Assembly (NCBI GenBank): GCA_029747015.1
Contig: JAKOGI010001264.1
Span: 124,001-188,000 of the forward strand
Direction: 5' to 3'
Source: Carnegiea gigantea
Lineage: Eukaryota; Streptophyta; Magnoliopsida; Caryophyllales; Cactaceae
Length of the DNA stretch: 64,000 bases
This document shows, one piece after another, positions 38,001 through 50,031 of the stretch; the stretch's first letter is position 1; each line of letters opens with the position of its first letter. The notes beneath the pieces were generated by a model, which saw nothing but the letters and a program-made list of their open reading frames with translations, was not told where the DNA came from and did no database searches. The translations under genes and the position numbers were made by a program.

Positions 38001-41000
38001 TGTCATTGCCACAAATAAGCTGAGCACCTTGCAAACCAGCTGTAAGGCCTTTGTTTGGAAGCTCATAGACTAGAGTTCGAGGTTCACAAAAGTTAAAAAG
38101 AAGAGTAAATAAGCATAAAAAAGCTAATCGTTTTGTCTTGTTTGGATTTATAGCAAGGGAAAGAAAGAGCAAAGGACAAATAGTCCACAGTATTTTGCAC
38201 CCCAAATTGGAGGGTAAGAAACATGGGAGTAAAGAGGGATAAGGAGTAAAAGTTACTCTCTTACACTCCCTAGAAAGGAACTCCCAAACATGGGTCAAGC
38301 GAGTAATTACACACACTAACTACAATCTACTCCTTCCCCTTCCAACAAGGCCTTAGTGTTGCTCAGATGTGTGAAGGGTGCTTCCAATCTTTTGACCTCA
38401 TTGTTGTGGAATCGAAGCTTTTCCAATAGCAAGTCTCTGCTAGACTAGAGGCCATCCCAATCCAGAAAACTTGCTTTATTAGAACCAACTCCAATCGAAT
38501 TTCCAGCAAAAACAAGCTAAAGTTCATCACTTCATCTCTAGTCTAGAATGCAGTAAAAGTTCCCACCCATTACAGTTTAAAACAAAAGTAAACAGCTCGT
38601 TCTAGATTTTCTGCAGACATTATGCTGAACTCCAACGTCCCTGCGTAACTCATCACTCTAGGGTCTAGGTTTTCAATATTGCCCTGATTTGCATCAACCC
38701 AGGCCTTCTACTGATAACCAATTCAACAAGAAGGCACCAATAATTGTATGAACAACACAACCATTGAATCATGGGATCTTAGTTTTAAAAGGCGCGAGGC
38801 GCACTGAGGCGCAAAGGGTCCCGAGGCGCGAAGCGTGAAGCGCGAGGCGAAGGCGCACGCATCACGGACGCGAGGCGCACTTTTACGCTGAAATACTTCC
38901 AAATTAATCTTAATGCACAGTTTTGACAAATAAGCTAAATAATGATGTCAAAGAAGTGATTGGACAACAGTAAAAGTTTAGAAAACACCGCAAATAGTTT
39001 TAAGGACACGATGATATCATATCAGAGCACCTGGAAGCACACATATAAGTTACTACAAGTCCAAAAATATAAAAACAAGCATAACACACAAAGCCATTCA
39101 TCAATTAACAAGGAAAGATTAAGAATTTAACATACCTAAAAAAAGATTAAAGATTTAACATAACCCAAAAAAAAGTAATTAGCAGTTTATCAATTAACAT
39201 GAAAAAGATAAAAGTAATTGGCAATTCATCAATTAACATGAAAAAGAATTTAACATACCCTCAAAAATAAAGTAACATAAAGTCTAGAAACATAAAAGTC
39301 TAAACACACAAAGCAATTCAACTCTAGAAACATAAAAGTAATTAGCAATTCAACAATTAACGTTGAAAAGGTTAACAATTTAACATACCCTCCCTCCCCC
39401 CCCAAAAAAAGGGCGTTGAAGGCTTAAGGTCAGGTCTGCCTCTGCCCAGTGCGCACGAAAAAAAAAAAAGAAGATGCAGCCCATTCCCCACCCAAGCCCC
39501 CGACAGCAATGGGGGGAGGAGAGAGAGAGAAAGGTGGCCGAAAACACCACCATGGCCAACAGACATGGCCGAACAAGAAAAGGAAGAGGAGAAGAAGCAA
39601 GAACAGCAGCCAAACGGCAACCGAAAGGCCACAAAAAGGGCCGAAACAACAGAAGAAGAAGAGGGGAAGAAAAATTCGCAGCAGAGAAGGAAGAGAAATG
39701 GAGATTCGTACCTGGAGATTTGTGGTTGAAGCCTGAAATGGAGATTCGTAGCAGAGATAGCCATGGAAAGGCTTGAGCAGAGGGTCTGGGAGAAGGCTAG
39801 GGTGTTCTCGGGTCTGGAGAAGGCAAGTCTGCTTATTTTTTTTTTTTTAAAAAATCCTCTTCTTGTTCAACGGTTCCATGAAGCGCGCTTTTCGGTCGCC
39901 TCGCGCTTCGCCTTGAGGCGCGCTGAAGCCCACGCCTCACCCCGCTTTAAATATTCGCCTCGCCTCACACCCCCTGAGGCGACACAGCCCTCGCCTCGCG
40001 CCTCACCGCGCCTCAGGCGCGCTTTTTTAAACTAAGCATGGGATGGCCAAAGATGATGAGAGATGCACGAGACGGCGAGGTCCCTGACTACAATCGTGGG
40101 CCCCTCACAGTCCTCAGTCCAAAGATGCATGGAAGGTCAAACTAGCATATATGCGGGAACAGGCACACCCTCATACATACTCACACTTCTGTATCTAAGA
40201 GTAAAATCCAGTGATGATCGAATGAAACCACTGGGAATTACTACCTATTACCAGCATACAGTGGCATTCTCCTGAGCACCGGCCACAATCAGAGGCCTCT
40301 CCTCATTTCCACTGCAGCCCTTGTGGATACCACAGCTTGGTAACTAGCTCCTCAGCCTCCTTGATAGAGACCATAGTATTAGATTGAGAAAAAGCGTATA
40401 AAAAAGAGTGAAATGAGCACACAGAGGAAAATAGAATAGAGAATATGTGAACATAAGAAAAAGAACCCATAAGGACTTAGAATGTTAGGTAAGGTCAAAA
40501 CTGAACAAGAGTTCTAGGTGGCAGGAACAAAGGAGAATCATCTTGTGTTAGCCCTATATCAATATCTGTCATCCTAATTACTGATTTGGCTACGCTAACT
40601 GTAACGTGCATGGCCTGCAAAAATCAACTTGCTGCACTGGGTCAATGGACATATTGTCCAAGAACTCTGACCAAACAGCAACAAAACTTCAATCTGTCAT
40701 ATGTTGACGTAGTTACGAAAATATGCAAATCAAATTATCCAAGACGGAATGAAAGGCACAAGAATCAAATGGAAGAATGTCTGCAGGAAGAGAGGAGGGA
40801 GAGACAAACAAGGAAGCTGAGGATCGATGTCAGTATCCAAAATTATCTCAAATGATTAAATTTTAAGGACAGATGACACCTAGCAAAACTGATTCGCTGG
40901 ATAGTCCCAGTAATACCCTTAGGGTTTGCTTATTTTTAGCTTTAACAAATTTGGGAAGCAGGCATCTAAATTGTAGTACCTTGTTCAGGTATGAGGCAAG

Positions 41001-44000
41001 TGGCAACAGTGTCCCAAGCTATACAAATGCAAAGAAGCACTAGAATGATCAAGCGCATGCAGTATATGTGAAGTGATTAAAATTAAAAGAGAAGTTGAAA
41101 CGGAATCAAATAGGTTAACTGGGGTTATTGATAAACTCACAAATGGCTAACCATCCAATGAGAGGGGGAAGAAGTGAAGGACAAACAATGTAATCCTCAT
41201 AATTCACCTTATCATATGCCATCAGAACACTTAAACGGAAAGGAATTGCTTACCAATAAGACAGCAACAAATTACCTGGCATGAGTACAAACCAAAAAGT
41301 CATCGAAGTTCTCAGTTATGCTCATCCAGAAAAGGTGGTGTACTTTGAATCACTCAATGTGGTTTAACAAACTATACCAAGTCTTCATTAAACAGATAGA
41401 AATAGGATAAAAGGAAGAGAATGCGATTGGGTAGGATTTTATTTTCTCACTCACTGCTCATGGCATTATATGCATCATATCATATGCATAATTTTCTAAA
41501 AGAAACCGAGATATGGAAAACGATAGTGAGACAAGCAGCTAATCCTCTTTGAACAAGAACCAAAAACTATTAATCAAATCCATTTGATAAAGGAAAGAAT
41601 CAAATAAGCAATTGATAAAGCAAAACAAACCTTGTAACCTCATCTGAGGAATTCAGATTCCTGACAACAGCTGGTAATAAGTTCTCACGGAAGTTAAAAT
41701 GTGGATGGGCGTCAAGCAAAGTACACAGACAACGAACGACTACACGATGAAACCCAGAATTATGTTGCAAGGTGAGAAGCCTCTGAAGGTAAGCCTGAAA
41801 AACAAAAGAAAAGTATGTCGACATTTTTCATCACCCAAAAAAAATATATATATATATATATATACACAGTAACATCTTACAATCATCACAACTATTTTTT
41901 GAACATTTCAAGAAAAGCCTACATACTATATACATTAAAGAATAAGTAGCACTGATGACATTCTTCAAATAATTCTGAAGCTTAAGCAGATAGGAATGAC
42001 ACTTTTTTTGGAACATTTTACAAGAAAGGCTCGCACTCTTGGCATGTCTGCTAGACCACTACTGCCTAGATCCTTCTAACCATCCTCTTGCCACATTTGA
42101 AACCTGCACTAATGCAGCTCCATGTGGAGCATGAAATGATAACCCCTCTATCCCTCATAAGTCATAACTTGCAAGTCTAGTAGACATTACAAATCAACTA
42201 TAGGATGCCCACAAACCAACAAACCAATAGCGGATTGGCAAGGGAGAACATGCAAATTTTAATGACAAGATGCAATCAATAAAGAGAGGAAGGGGAAATC
42301 AGAAACAAAGAACTATGAGGCCTATTTCTTGTCAATTCACCATTTATCATACTACCTTATTAGAGTAATTTTTAGAGAATATCTTAAGAGTTATATTTTA
42401 GGAGTAGAATCTCAGGAACATAATCTTTCTGTTTTCTTTCTTTCTCAGGAAATACTAAGAGCATCTTTTTAGTCATGCAACATTCATGCTTGGGAGCAAA
42501 GCTCTCACACAACATTAAAAGAACTTATCTTCCAAGGCACACTGTGTGGATAAAAGCATCAGTACTCAGTAGTCATTAATTAAGAGAGATCAAATAAAAT
42601 AAGAATTTTCCAGCATGCAACTAAATGAAAATCGGGCATGACTTTTATCGATATCAGGCATGACTTTTATTACAGCATGATAGACCACATTTTTCCAGCA
42701 GGCAACTTAATAAGAATATTCCAGCATTCAATTACACCCTTATTACAATACATGCAACTAAAAACCATGATAGATGCACAATCCTTACAATGGACTCTAT
42801 CACGTAAATCTACTGGAAGCAAACATTGAGTCCAATAAAAAAATCGGGCATGACTTTTATCGACATCGATTACGTGAAGCTCATATTTTTTCATTCTCAA
42901 GCTAACCAATGATACAACGACATTCTAAGACTGCATTTTTGAAACTGAAGTAAACTTCATCAAAATAAAGACAAACCTTGTATGAGGATAAAAGCGTCGA
43001 TTCAAAGAACCGCATCTTCTTCACAAACTTCGAGACCTTCATCTCTCGCTCCTTCTCAGTAGGAAGCCTGATTCGGTAACTGCAAAACATAAACAAGAAG
43101 AATTAACAGAAAAACCAAGGGAAGATGTGAGGAATGCATAGCATGTAAATAGTACAAGAAAAAGGCATTGATAAACTGTGGCAAACCCTACCCAGGGATT
43201 ATGTCTTTGAAAACAACCAAGCAAGACAGTAATGCTGCCTGAGTGATAGTTTTATCTTCATCTTTACAAAACTTTAGCAACTCTTTCAGAGATTTGATAT
43301 TCGATTCTGGATCATTGAGCAAGGCAGTTCCCAACTCTGCCATTTTTTGTCGCTTAACTTCAGCTATTTCCTCAACTGTAAGATCTTCCTTCACCTCCGC
43401 CTACAGGCAGCATATAGACATAATTAACAAGCCAAAAGTACCAACCCCTCCCCCAACGGGAAAAAGAGACAAAAATGAAAAAGAAAAGAAAAGCCCCCAT
43501 TTGTCTGACAATAAGCATTCTTAATACAAATGAGTAATCTTCAACAACAGAATCCATTTTGAACCTTAGATTAGAAAAGCTCGAGGCGCACAAAAGCGCA
43601 AAGGGTCTTGGGGTCTGGGGCACAGGCTTTGAGGAGAAGGTGCGGGCTTCTTGGACGTGAGACGCACTTTTACTTAAAAATGCTTGAAAATCATTTCCAA
43701 ACTATATTTTGACAAAGAAACTAAATGATAGCATTAAACAAGTGATGAGATATCACAATGGACCATACTATAGTATCTTATATTAAGTTCATCAATTCTG
43801 AAGGCATTTTAGGAAGGAGAGGAAAAAAGGAAGGAAATAATATTTGACAGTATATTAGGACGGAAAGGAAGTATATTCTTTAATCCTTCTCTCCATATTA
43901 TTGGCGGCACTGTATTTCCCATTTAGAGAGAGAGAGAGAGAGACCGGTGTAGATAGGACGCCAAAATAGTGTACGAAAACATTGGTCAACTATGTCCTAT

Positions 44001-46401
44001 TAGAATACCATGCAAGCCTTTAACCATAGCACAACCCTCAATCCAAAAGTATTTGTGTTCTTCCATGGTGTATGCTCCCTTTTCACTCCTCCTATGATCT
44101 TTTTCCACAAAGCGCGGGCTTGGGTAGTTTTGAGCCTCAGTTTGAAGCACAAAAAAGAGCGGGTTTCTGTGGGCTTAAAGAATGGGTTGGGCTTGACCAC
44201 TTGTAAGATACAACAGGTTGGGCTTCAGGCTTTTGTGAGCCTAGACACGCCCGTGTGCACTTTTTTAAACACAGTTTTGACCCCAAAAAAAAGGGGGAAA
44301 AAAAGATATGGGCAAACCTTAAGTAAACCAGTGCAGAACAGAGAAACCAAACATTGAGACAAAAGCAATGAAAAGTGCAACAAAACCATGCAAGTACAAC
44401 ATAACAGGCCATTTCTGCTATACATTGACAAAGCCCAATTGAAAAATATTAGCAGATGAATTGACCAGACAATGTACGGTACAATCACGAGTAGCAACAC
44501 ACAAAGTGGACGGTACACCAGAGAGACTGATTGTCATGAAAGAACACAGCAGAGAATAATAGCAAATTCGAAGTGACGTATCACACTACCATGGGAATCA
44601 ATAGGCGAATTAGGAGGTAACTCAGAGTACTCTACCAGATGGTATCATACTTGCAGCCTTATATTCTTATCCAGATAGATTTTCCAAAATGAAATGAAGA
44701 TTATAAGTCACAGGCTGGGAGGGAAGCTCCGGAACCTGCTCTCATGACACCATCTTCCTCTTTTTCTAAGATAATATATTCAACTCAGGAAATGAACTCA
44801 ATGCATGAGTGAACTCACTAAAATTTTCGCTTGCGGATCCTGTTTCTCTTCCTCTGTCTCAGTTTGTTCTTTTGCCTGCTGTTTCTCCTCTTTCCTCTTT
44901 TTCTTCAGCTTTGCTCTCCTTTCTGCTTTAGTTAACTTCACAATTCCTTTATTCCCATCATTACCGTCTTCATCCTCCTCAGTGTCACCTTCTTTGTGTC
45001 CATTTTCAGGCTTCTTCTCAGCCTTCGGGACTGTCAATGATTACCATATTGGTTATATTCATGCCAGTATTCACAGCAACACATTGAAACAGTCGCATTA
45101 TAGGAACCTTCAGAACAATGCTGAAGGACAAAGATAGCAACATACACAAACCTGTCCTATAATAAAGCTTTCCATCCAGGCTCTTGACTGGAAGAGCATC
45201 AACACGATCAACTTCCAAACCCTTATCTTCATCTTTCTCAAGTGCTTTCTTTCTCAATCGTCTCTCATATAAGGCTTCCAAATCATCTTCTTTTGCATTA
45301 GCCACACGAGTAACTTGCCTGCACAGTGGACAAAATTCAGCAAGGCTCATTTATCAAAAATAAACCATCAAGAAGGCTTTGCTTCATATCTTATCCAACA
45401 TTCTTCACTACTTATGTTGTTCACATTCATCATTGTGTTTTCATGTCTGAGAAGCTAACACCCAGCATTACAAAGGCAAGGTAGCAAACAAAAGCTCCCA
45501 AGTCCCAACCAAAAAAAAAAAAAAAGGGCGAAAGCTTCTCGGCAAGGGAAATATGCGAGAAAATAGCAACATACAAGAACAATGGAATATATCAATCTCT
45601 TCGAAGGTTTAGAAAATGAGGATCCACAAATGCTATCGCCCACGCGTTCAGCCAGTGGATCAATTTGCACAATGTTCAAATAGTCATTGCAGCCGCTAAC
45701 GGAATTGAAAGGAATGGACAAGGTCCTGATACATACATGGGAAACGGCCTTTTTAGTTGATGAAAGTTTCAGCTAACTGTTGCTCCCAACAGCTTCTTAA
45801 CGATATCTAGGATATATGAGACAATACTTGCTTGGAGGCATCGAAAACCACTAAGGTTCAAACTTTGGTGTCTCAAACTCCTAAGTCAGATTCACAGGGC
45901 CGTTATCAACCACTATCTCGCCCCAGCATTCAAAGATAACAAATGAAATACCCACATGACACAATAATTGATATGATGAAAGACAGCAAGAACATCACTC
46001 CTCGGCAAATTAGGAACCATGCAAAACAATCAATATACAGCCTCACGATCACGAAAGTTCAAGTTCCAGTATAAAATAAACCCCTGAACAGATTACTACC
46101 GCTCAAAGAGCTTCAAACTACCAATTGAACCAGCACCCCTGCATTCAAAATTAGACTAATTCTACCATAATCACAAAGGAGGCAGTACCCAGTGCCAAAT
46201 ATGGAGGAATAAGCAAGCCAAAGAATGTCCGTACTTATCAATGGATTGAGTGTCCAAGCGCGAAACAAAGGCAGCATAAGCACGGTTCTCGGCAAGGAAG
46301 TCGACGTCCTCGTCAGAGACGGAAACCTCGTCCTCCGGAACCTCCGGCGGCAGCTCCGGCGGAAGTATGACCTTCTCCTTCTGCTTTTGCTTCTTCCCCA
46401 T
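32028..46401 (-). CDS. NOC3: Nucleolar complex protein 3 homolog (NOC3), 13 coding exons
   Basis: NOC3 works in the nucleolus with NOC2 in maturation and export of 60S pre-ribosomes; in yeast it also has a replication-licensing role. Exons in order on the minus strand: 46235-46401, 45152-45318, 44819-45030, 43192-43400, 42977-43079, 41631-41794, 36034-36172, 35690-35866, 35468-35604, 34439-34756, 33199-33338, 32988-33085, 32028-32516. They total 2520 nt (839 codons plus stop), all GT-AG and in phase, close to the roughly 830 residues I recall for the Arabidopsis protein. The start MGKKQKQKEKVILPPELPP and the string TRVANAKEDDLEALYERRLR are family hallmarks. Residues 125-180 are acidic, then Lys-rich (likely nucleolar targeting). 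Residues 190-285 form the NOC3 domain (NIKSLKELLKFCKDEDKTI). About 520-690 form the CBF/NOC domain (ALAAVLWELNLLAKHYHPAI). Residues 395-440 are a second Lys-rich linker. For exon 12 an alternative donor at 32998 would break the frame, so 32987 was chosen. No stop or missing block is seen; the gene looks functional. Confidence 0.95.
33704..33734. repeat. G-run in NOC3 intron 10
   Basis: A GGGTGGGGG block followed by a run of about 14 G on the plus strand. On the transcribed minus strand this is a C-run. Confidence 0.9.
33956..33990. repeat. C-run plus A-run in NOC3 intron 10
   Basis: About 15 C followed by 13 A on the plus strand, so the NOC3 pre-mRNA has T(U)-run then G-run here. Confidence 0.9.
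36195..36575. mobile_element. MITE, 381 bp, next to the intron 6 splice acceptor of NOC3
   Basis: Left end AGACTCCGTTTGGACCTT and the complement of the right end AGACTCCAGTTGGTCCTT are imperfect terminal inverted repeats; similarity continues to about 36 bp. Flanks AATGTCT and AATGTTCT may be the target duplication. The element ends 22 bp before exon 7, so in the transcript the branch-point region must lie in or beside it. Confidence 0.72.
37010..37042. repeat. G-rich tract in NOC3 intron 6
   Basis: GGGTGGGGTGGGTTTT followed by a run of about 14 G. A similar but shorter G-run is at 36715-36724. Confidence 0.88.
37054..38319. repeat. Tandem duplication with 634-bp period in NOC3 intron 6
   Basis: Unit A (37054-37687) and unit B (37688-about 38319) start AAGTCCCTAAAGC and match almost base for base. 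Differences are scattered single bases and a small insertion in B near 38248 (GGAGTAAAAGTTACTC against GGAGTACTC). Each unit holds the same 78-codon plus-strand frame (37203-37439, 37837-38073), but I recognise no product and both lie in an intron. High identity means a fairly young duplication. Confidence 0.92.
38778..40036. mobile_element. Non-autonomous hAT-like element, 1259 bp, GC-rich ends, in NOC3 intron 6
   Basis: The left end is CTTAGTTTTAAAAGGCGCG and the right end on the minus strand is CTTAGTTTAAAAAAGCGCG. Both continue with GAGGCGC-type repeats for about 100 bp inward, so the ends can fold into a long GC-rich stem. A perfect 8-bp direct repeat CATGGGAT flanks it (38770-38777, 40037-40044), the hAT target-duplication length. 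Open frames inside (39372-39764 minus, 39449-39776 plus, 39763-40035 plus) are low-complexity and mutually overlapping; no transposase is visible. Confidence 0.85.
40045..41630. other. Remaining part of NOC3 intron 6
   Basis: No exon or element is recognised. The frame 40586-40855 (89 codons) has no homologue that I know and no splice context within NOC3. Confidence 0.4.
43565..44274. mobile_element. Older copy of the GC-rich-ended hAT-like family in NOC3 intron 3
   Basis: The left end CTTAGATTAGAAAAGCTCG is followed by CGAGGCGCACAAAAGCGCAA, GACGCACTTTTAC and a TTTTGACAAA.AA.CTAAAT.AT block, all in the same order as in 38778-40036. The right end, CACTTTTTTAAACACAG, matches that element's right end. 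Flanks TTTTGAAC (43557-43564) and TTTTGACC (44275-44282) agree at 7 of 8 bases. It is shorter and more diverged, so older or internally deleted. Confidence 0.78.
43921..43944. repeat. (GA)n microsatellite
   Basis: A short AG run within the relic element. Confidence 0.9.
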
Positions 46402-46740
46402 GGCTAATCAACAGCTCACGGTAGCAGAGTGAGGAGAGAGAGAACGAGCGAGGGAACCGAGACAGAGGGTGGGTTGTGGGGGTTTTTCTGAGAACTTGCC
46501 CTAGAAAGGTGGACATGGGATTCAGCATTGCGGCAATACAAAAGTCCACACCAAACGGGCTTCTCTTCTGAAGCCCAAGATGCCATTTGTGGGTTTTTCT
46601 TCTTCTTCTTTGTCTTTTTTTTTTTTTAATTTTTTTTGTGTTGAGCAGTTGACGATTTGTTGCCTGATTTGGTGCTTGAGATATGGTTAGTTACCAACTA
46701 AGGTCATGCATAAGTTTGTGAAAACAATTTGATAGATGAT
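46402..46740 (-). promoter_or_regulatory. 5' UTR and proximal promoter of NOC3
   Basis: The first ATG of the gene is at 46401. On the minus strand the upstream 150 bp is C/T-rich (CTCTCTCCTCACTCTGC, CCCTCGCTCGTTC), typical of plant 5' leaders. No clear TATA box is seen close by; an A-run (minus strand) lies at about 46617-46640. Transcription start is not determinable from sequence. Confidence 0.45.
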
Positions 46741-47580
46741 TAATTTAGACTCTGCTTGGCAAACAACTATTAGCTGTTAGGTGTTAGTTGTTTGTATTAA
46801 GTTGTTAACTGTTTGAATTAGCTGTTTGCATTAATTGTTTGAATTAGTTGTTTATAAAAGAAGTGTTTAGTATAATTAGTTGTTTTAAAAAAGATATTCA
46901 GTACAATTTCATTTGTATCCTTATCTCTAAATTGCTTTTCAATTAAATATTTTTTTTCATTTACTAGTTATCTTATTTTCTTTCCAAAAAGAATTAAATT
47001 CATGTCATATGTACAAATTAACTTTATTGTTAAAACATTAATTTGTTACTAGTTGTACATAACTTGTATTCTTATTAATTTTTTTTCTTTTCAACTTGTA
47101 TATATCTATCTACACGATAATTACATCTTAAAATATTGTTTTATTGTTTGCTACATATTTTATTATTATGAATTGAAATTTATATATTCAAATGATTTAA
47201 TCTGGGGTAGATTAAATTTAAATAATACACAACATCAAATATCACTACAAAAGGCTAATAGCATACGGTGTAATTTTTTTCAAACTATTGGGTGGTTATA
47301 TCATTTTCACAAATCTTTATATAATAAATAGTAGAATGATATTGTCTAAAAAACTTTACCTCCTTCATCCCAAGTATATGGTGCAATCCCGCCTAATTTT
47401 CACAATTTTAAATTTTAAATTTAAACTTAAGTATATCTAATAAATAATAATTTTTGAAACTGTCAAAATCTGCAATGAGATTAATTCTCGGATTTCCATG
47501 TAATCTTAACCGTGAAAATTTATTACCGAGTGAATCTGAGCCATTAGTTTATAAATTTATACAACTCTTTTTTATCAAAT
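46741..47580. other. AT-rich intergenic DNA, possible MITE
   Basis: 46741-46880 is made of variants of TTAGCTGTT and TTGTTTGAATTAG, starting ACTCTGCTTGGCAAACAACT, as in many plant MITEs; a matching right end was not found. The rest is AT-rich without a supported feature. Confidence 0.35.
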
Positions 47581-49190
47581 AGTTTTATGCCCTTTTTCCT
47601 TATCAGATAAGGCCACGTTCTGGGAATCTCGAAAAGCTAGCGCTTCAATAAATTACCTGTTCCTCCGTCTCTATCTCAGACTCTCTATCTCTATCTTTCA
47701 CAACCCTCTTATCTCAAACTCTCCATCACTACGTGAAAATGATTTCTACCCGCACTCTATCTCAAATTAACTGCTCGCTCTCCATCTCAAATTAACTGCT
47801 CTCTCTCCCTCCCGCATTTCATGGTCACCAATCTTGAAATTTCGAATTCGCAGTCCATGATCTTGCTTACTCAAATTTTGCCATGGTTTAATTCTGCATT
47901 GAGGGTTCCAAGTAATGAAATTGGATCAACTCCATCTATCTTTCTTTCTCTGAAATGCGATCTATCAATTGAAGTTTTAATTTGTTCTCGATGCTATGCT
48001 GAATTTGTTCTACTTCGATTTTGTTTAGCTAATATATATATATTTGGGTTGAGTTTTGTAAGATTTTCCCATAAGTTTTCTCCTCACTGTTGTTATGTGT
48101 AGATGGGAAAGGGGTTAGATTATTGTTGAATTCTAAGTGAATTTGCCTTGCTATGTGATATGATGGGCTTTAGTTTCAATGCTTCTACTTTTTTTTTATT
48201 AACTCCTTCTCTCTCTTTCTTCCAAGGTATCAAGCGGGGTACAAATGCAAATTCTCAAACTCGGAGTAGCAGTACTTCAACGCACATTGGGTGGTGAATT
48301 AGGTAGGAGCCTCAAATTCTTCAATTATTCTAGCCTTTTCCCGATGTTCATTGTCATGGGAGTATGAATCAAGGAGAGAGATAATGGGGGTGGTATTTGA
48401 TTTTAGGGCTTGGGGTTGGAGATAGGTAGAGACTACATGGAGAAGGATAGGGGTTGTGGTCAGTGATGTTTGGGTTATAACTTAGAAATATGTTGTTTAG
48501 GGGGTTGATTATTCATTGGGATGACTAGCCCATCTTTTTTGCTTTTTCTTTGAGTGGAGATCTTTATTGTTGTTTAGGATTTGCAATAATTCATCTTTTC
48601 TCGCCCACGTTAATCACTATGTATATTTTTACTTTATTTTAATTATTGCTAGTGGAATCCTTTGAAATTCTAAAATATATAGAAAAATTGGCATTTGGAG
48701 TGGAAATGGACAAGAACAGAGGAGGAAACAAGAGGAACACACCCCATGGTCTCTATATTAGCTTTCTTACAAAAATCCCTCATCCCTATCACACCATCTA
48801 TACCCATTCTTCTTATGTGATTAATTTGATCTGTTTTTTTGAATTATGTAGGATAAAGAAATGTTGTTTGCACAAAGTGCTTCTTCACCCTCTAATGCCG
48901 CGTCATTTGCATCTAAACTGCGTAAGATCCTTGAGACAAATTAGGGTTAATCTCTGTCCACCCTTCATTGTTGTCTTTCTCTTGGTTGGGATGAAATTCA
49001 ATTCAGGAGATCATACTTTATATTTGAATAGTTGACAGCAGTAAATTTTAGTTGACTATTCTAAGTTGTCTTTTAACTATCTAATGTTTAACCATCAACA
49101 AAGTCCAAAGTTTGCATTTGATTTTGTGGTATAAACACTGTGTATCTCTTTGCTTCAAATTTAGTATCTCCTGTTGCCGGTACGACTGTG
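47580..49190 (+). other. Possible transcription unit, identity unknown
   Basis: A CT-rich tract (47665-47815, repeated CTCTATCTC and CTCAAATTAACTGCTC) precedes an ATG at 47821 and open frame to 48102. A second open frame runs 48646-49035. The CT-rich leader style and plausible splice signals (for example CTTCCAAG at about 48226) would suit a 5' UTR. I recognise no protein in any frame, so a non-coding RNA, an orphan gene or chance are all open. Confidence 0.28.
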
Positions 49191-49199
49191 ATACTGATT

Positions 49200-50031
49200 A
49201 TTGGCGAAGCCAGGATTCTAATGAAGAGGTGTCAAAAATAGTGGTGCATACAACATTAACAATATTCATACAATGAAAATTAAATGACTGTTACATTTTA
49301 TTTTTCGAACAACGGTGAAGCCAAAATTTGACCTGACTAGTTACAGTTTATCCCATTTATTAAAGTCGTTCTAAAATACAAAAATATTTGCATCCCTTAA
49401 GTTTAAAGTTTATTACATTTTTAAAGAGAAAATTCGATAATATTTTTGAAAGAGAGACAAATTCATATTTTTAGAAGTGAAAAAAGGGGTTTTACTTTCT
49501 ATGACTTGCCAATTTAGGGGTTAACCATTTCATTAACACTTAATTAAATGACAATGAATTTTTTAAAGATTTTAGAAATTTCATCTACAATTTGACTCAG
49601 TTTTTATTCCCTCGAAAAACAAGACCAAACATACATCATATACGAAATATTTTTTGAACTAAAACATAATTTTTTTTCATTCTATAGTCCAAACCAAACT
49701 GCAAATTTTAAAAATAAAATAGGACTACGAGGATATGTGAGTTTGTTTCATTCTTTGAGTGGAAGCACACAAATATAAACTCAAATAAGGGGAATTAAGG
49801 ACGGGAAAGAATAAAAAAGAAAAAGGTTAAAACATTAAGATGCCAATGATCGAACTCACGACCTCCACTACAATTTGTAGGAGCCTAACGACACCGCCAC
49901 ATGCATTTCAAGTATGTTTTATACATTATATTGTATATATATGTTATTCTTGACTGCGTTGTGTAAATAATTTTTTCCTGTGGGGGGAGGGGGGTCAGTT
50001 GACCCCACTGACCCCACGCTCCCTCCGCCAC
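49200..50031. mobile_element. Probable DNA element of 0.8 kb with GGCGGAG-type ends
   Basis: Left end TATTGGCGAAGCCAGGATT and the complement of the right end CAGTGGCGGAGGGAGCG are imperfect inverted repeats. ATACT occurs at both outer edges (ATACTGAT left, ATACTAAC right) as a weak target duplication. Near the right end is GGGGTCAGTTGACCCC. I have seen similar ends often in dicot DNA, but cannot name the family. Confidence 0.5.
49835..49912 (-). repeat. tRNA-like promoter patch (SINE head or tRNA relic)
   Basis: On the minus strand GTGGCGGTGTCGTTAGGCTCC resembles a pol III A box, and about 30 bases on GGTCGTGAGTTCGATCAT resembles a B box (consensus GGTTCGANTCC). No full cloverleaf forms by eye, so it is not called as a tRNA gene. 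Confidence 0.4.

Noticed and set aside
37203..38073. Duplicated 78-codon frames starting MSTKNQILSRWIHQCEIHLF
   Set aside because: Conservation follows from a recent duplication, the frames lie in a NOC3 intron antisense to it, and no homologue is known to me.
39372..40035. Several overlapping frames of 90-130 codons on both strands
   Set aside because: They overlap each other in different frames within a non-autonomous element, have low complexity and show no family.
49835..49912. Functional tRNA gene
   Set aside because: Only A- and B-box-like strings are visible; arms do not pair well enough for a cloverleaf.
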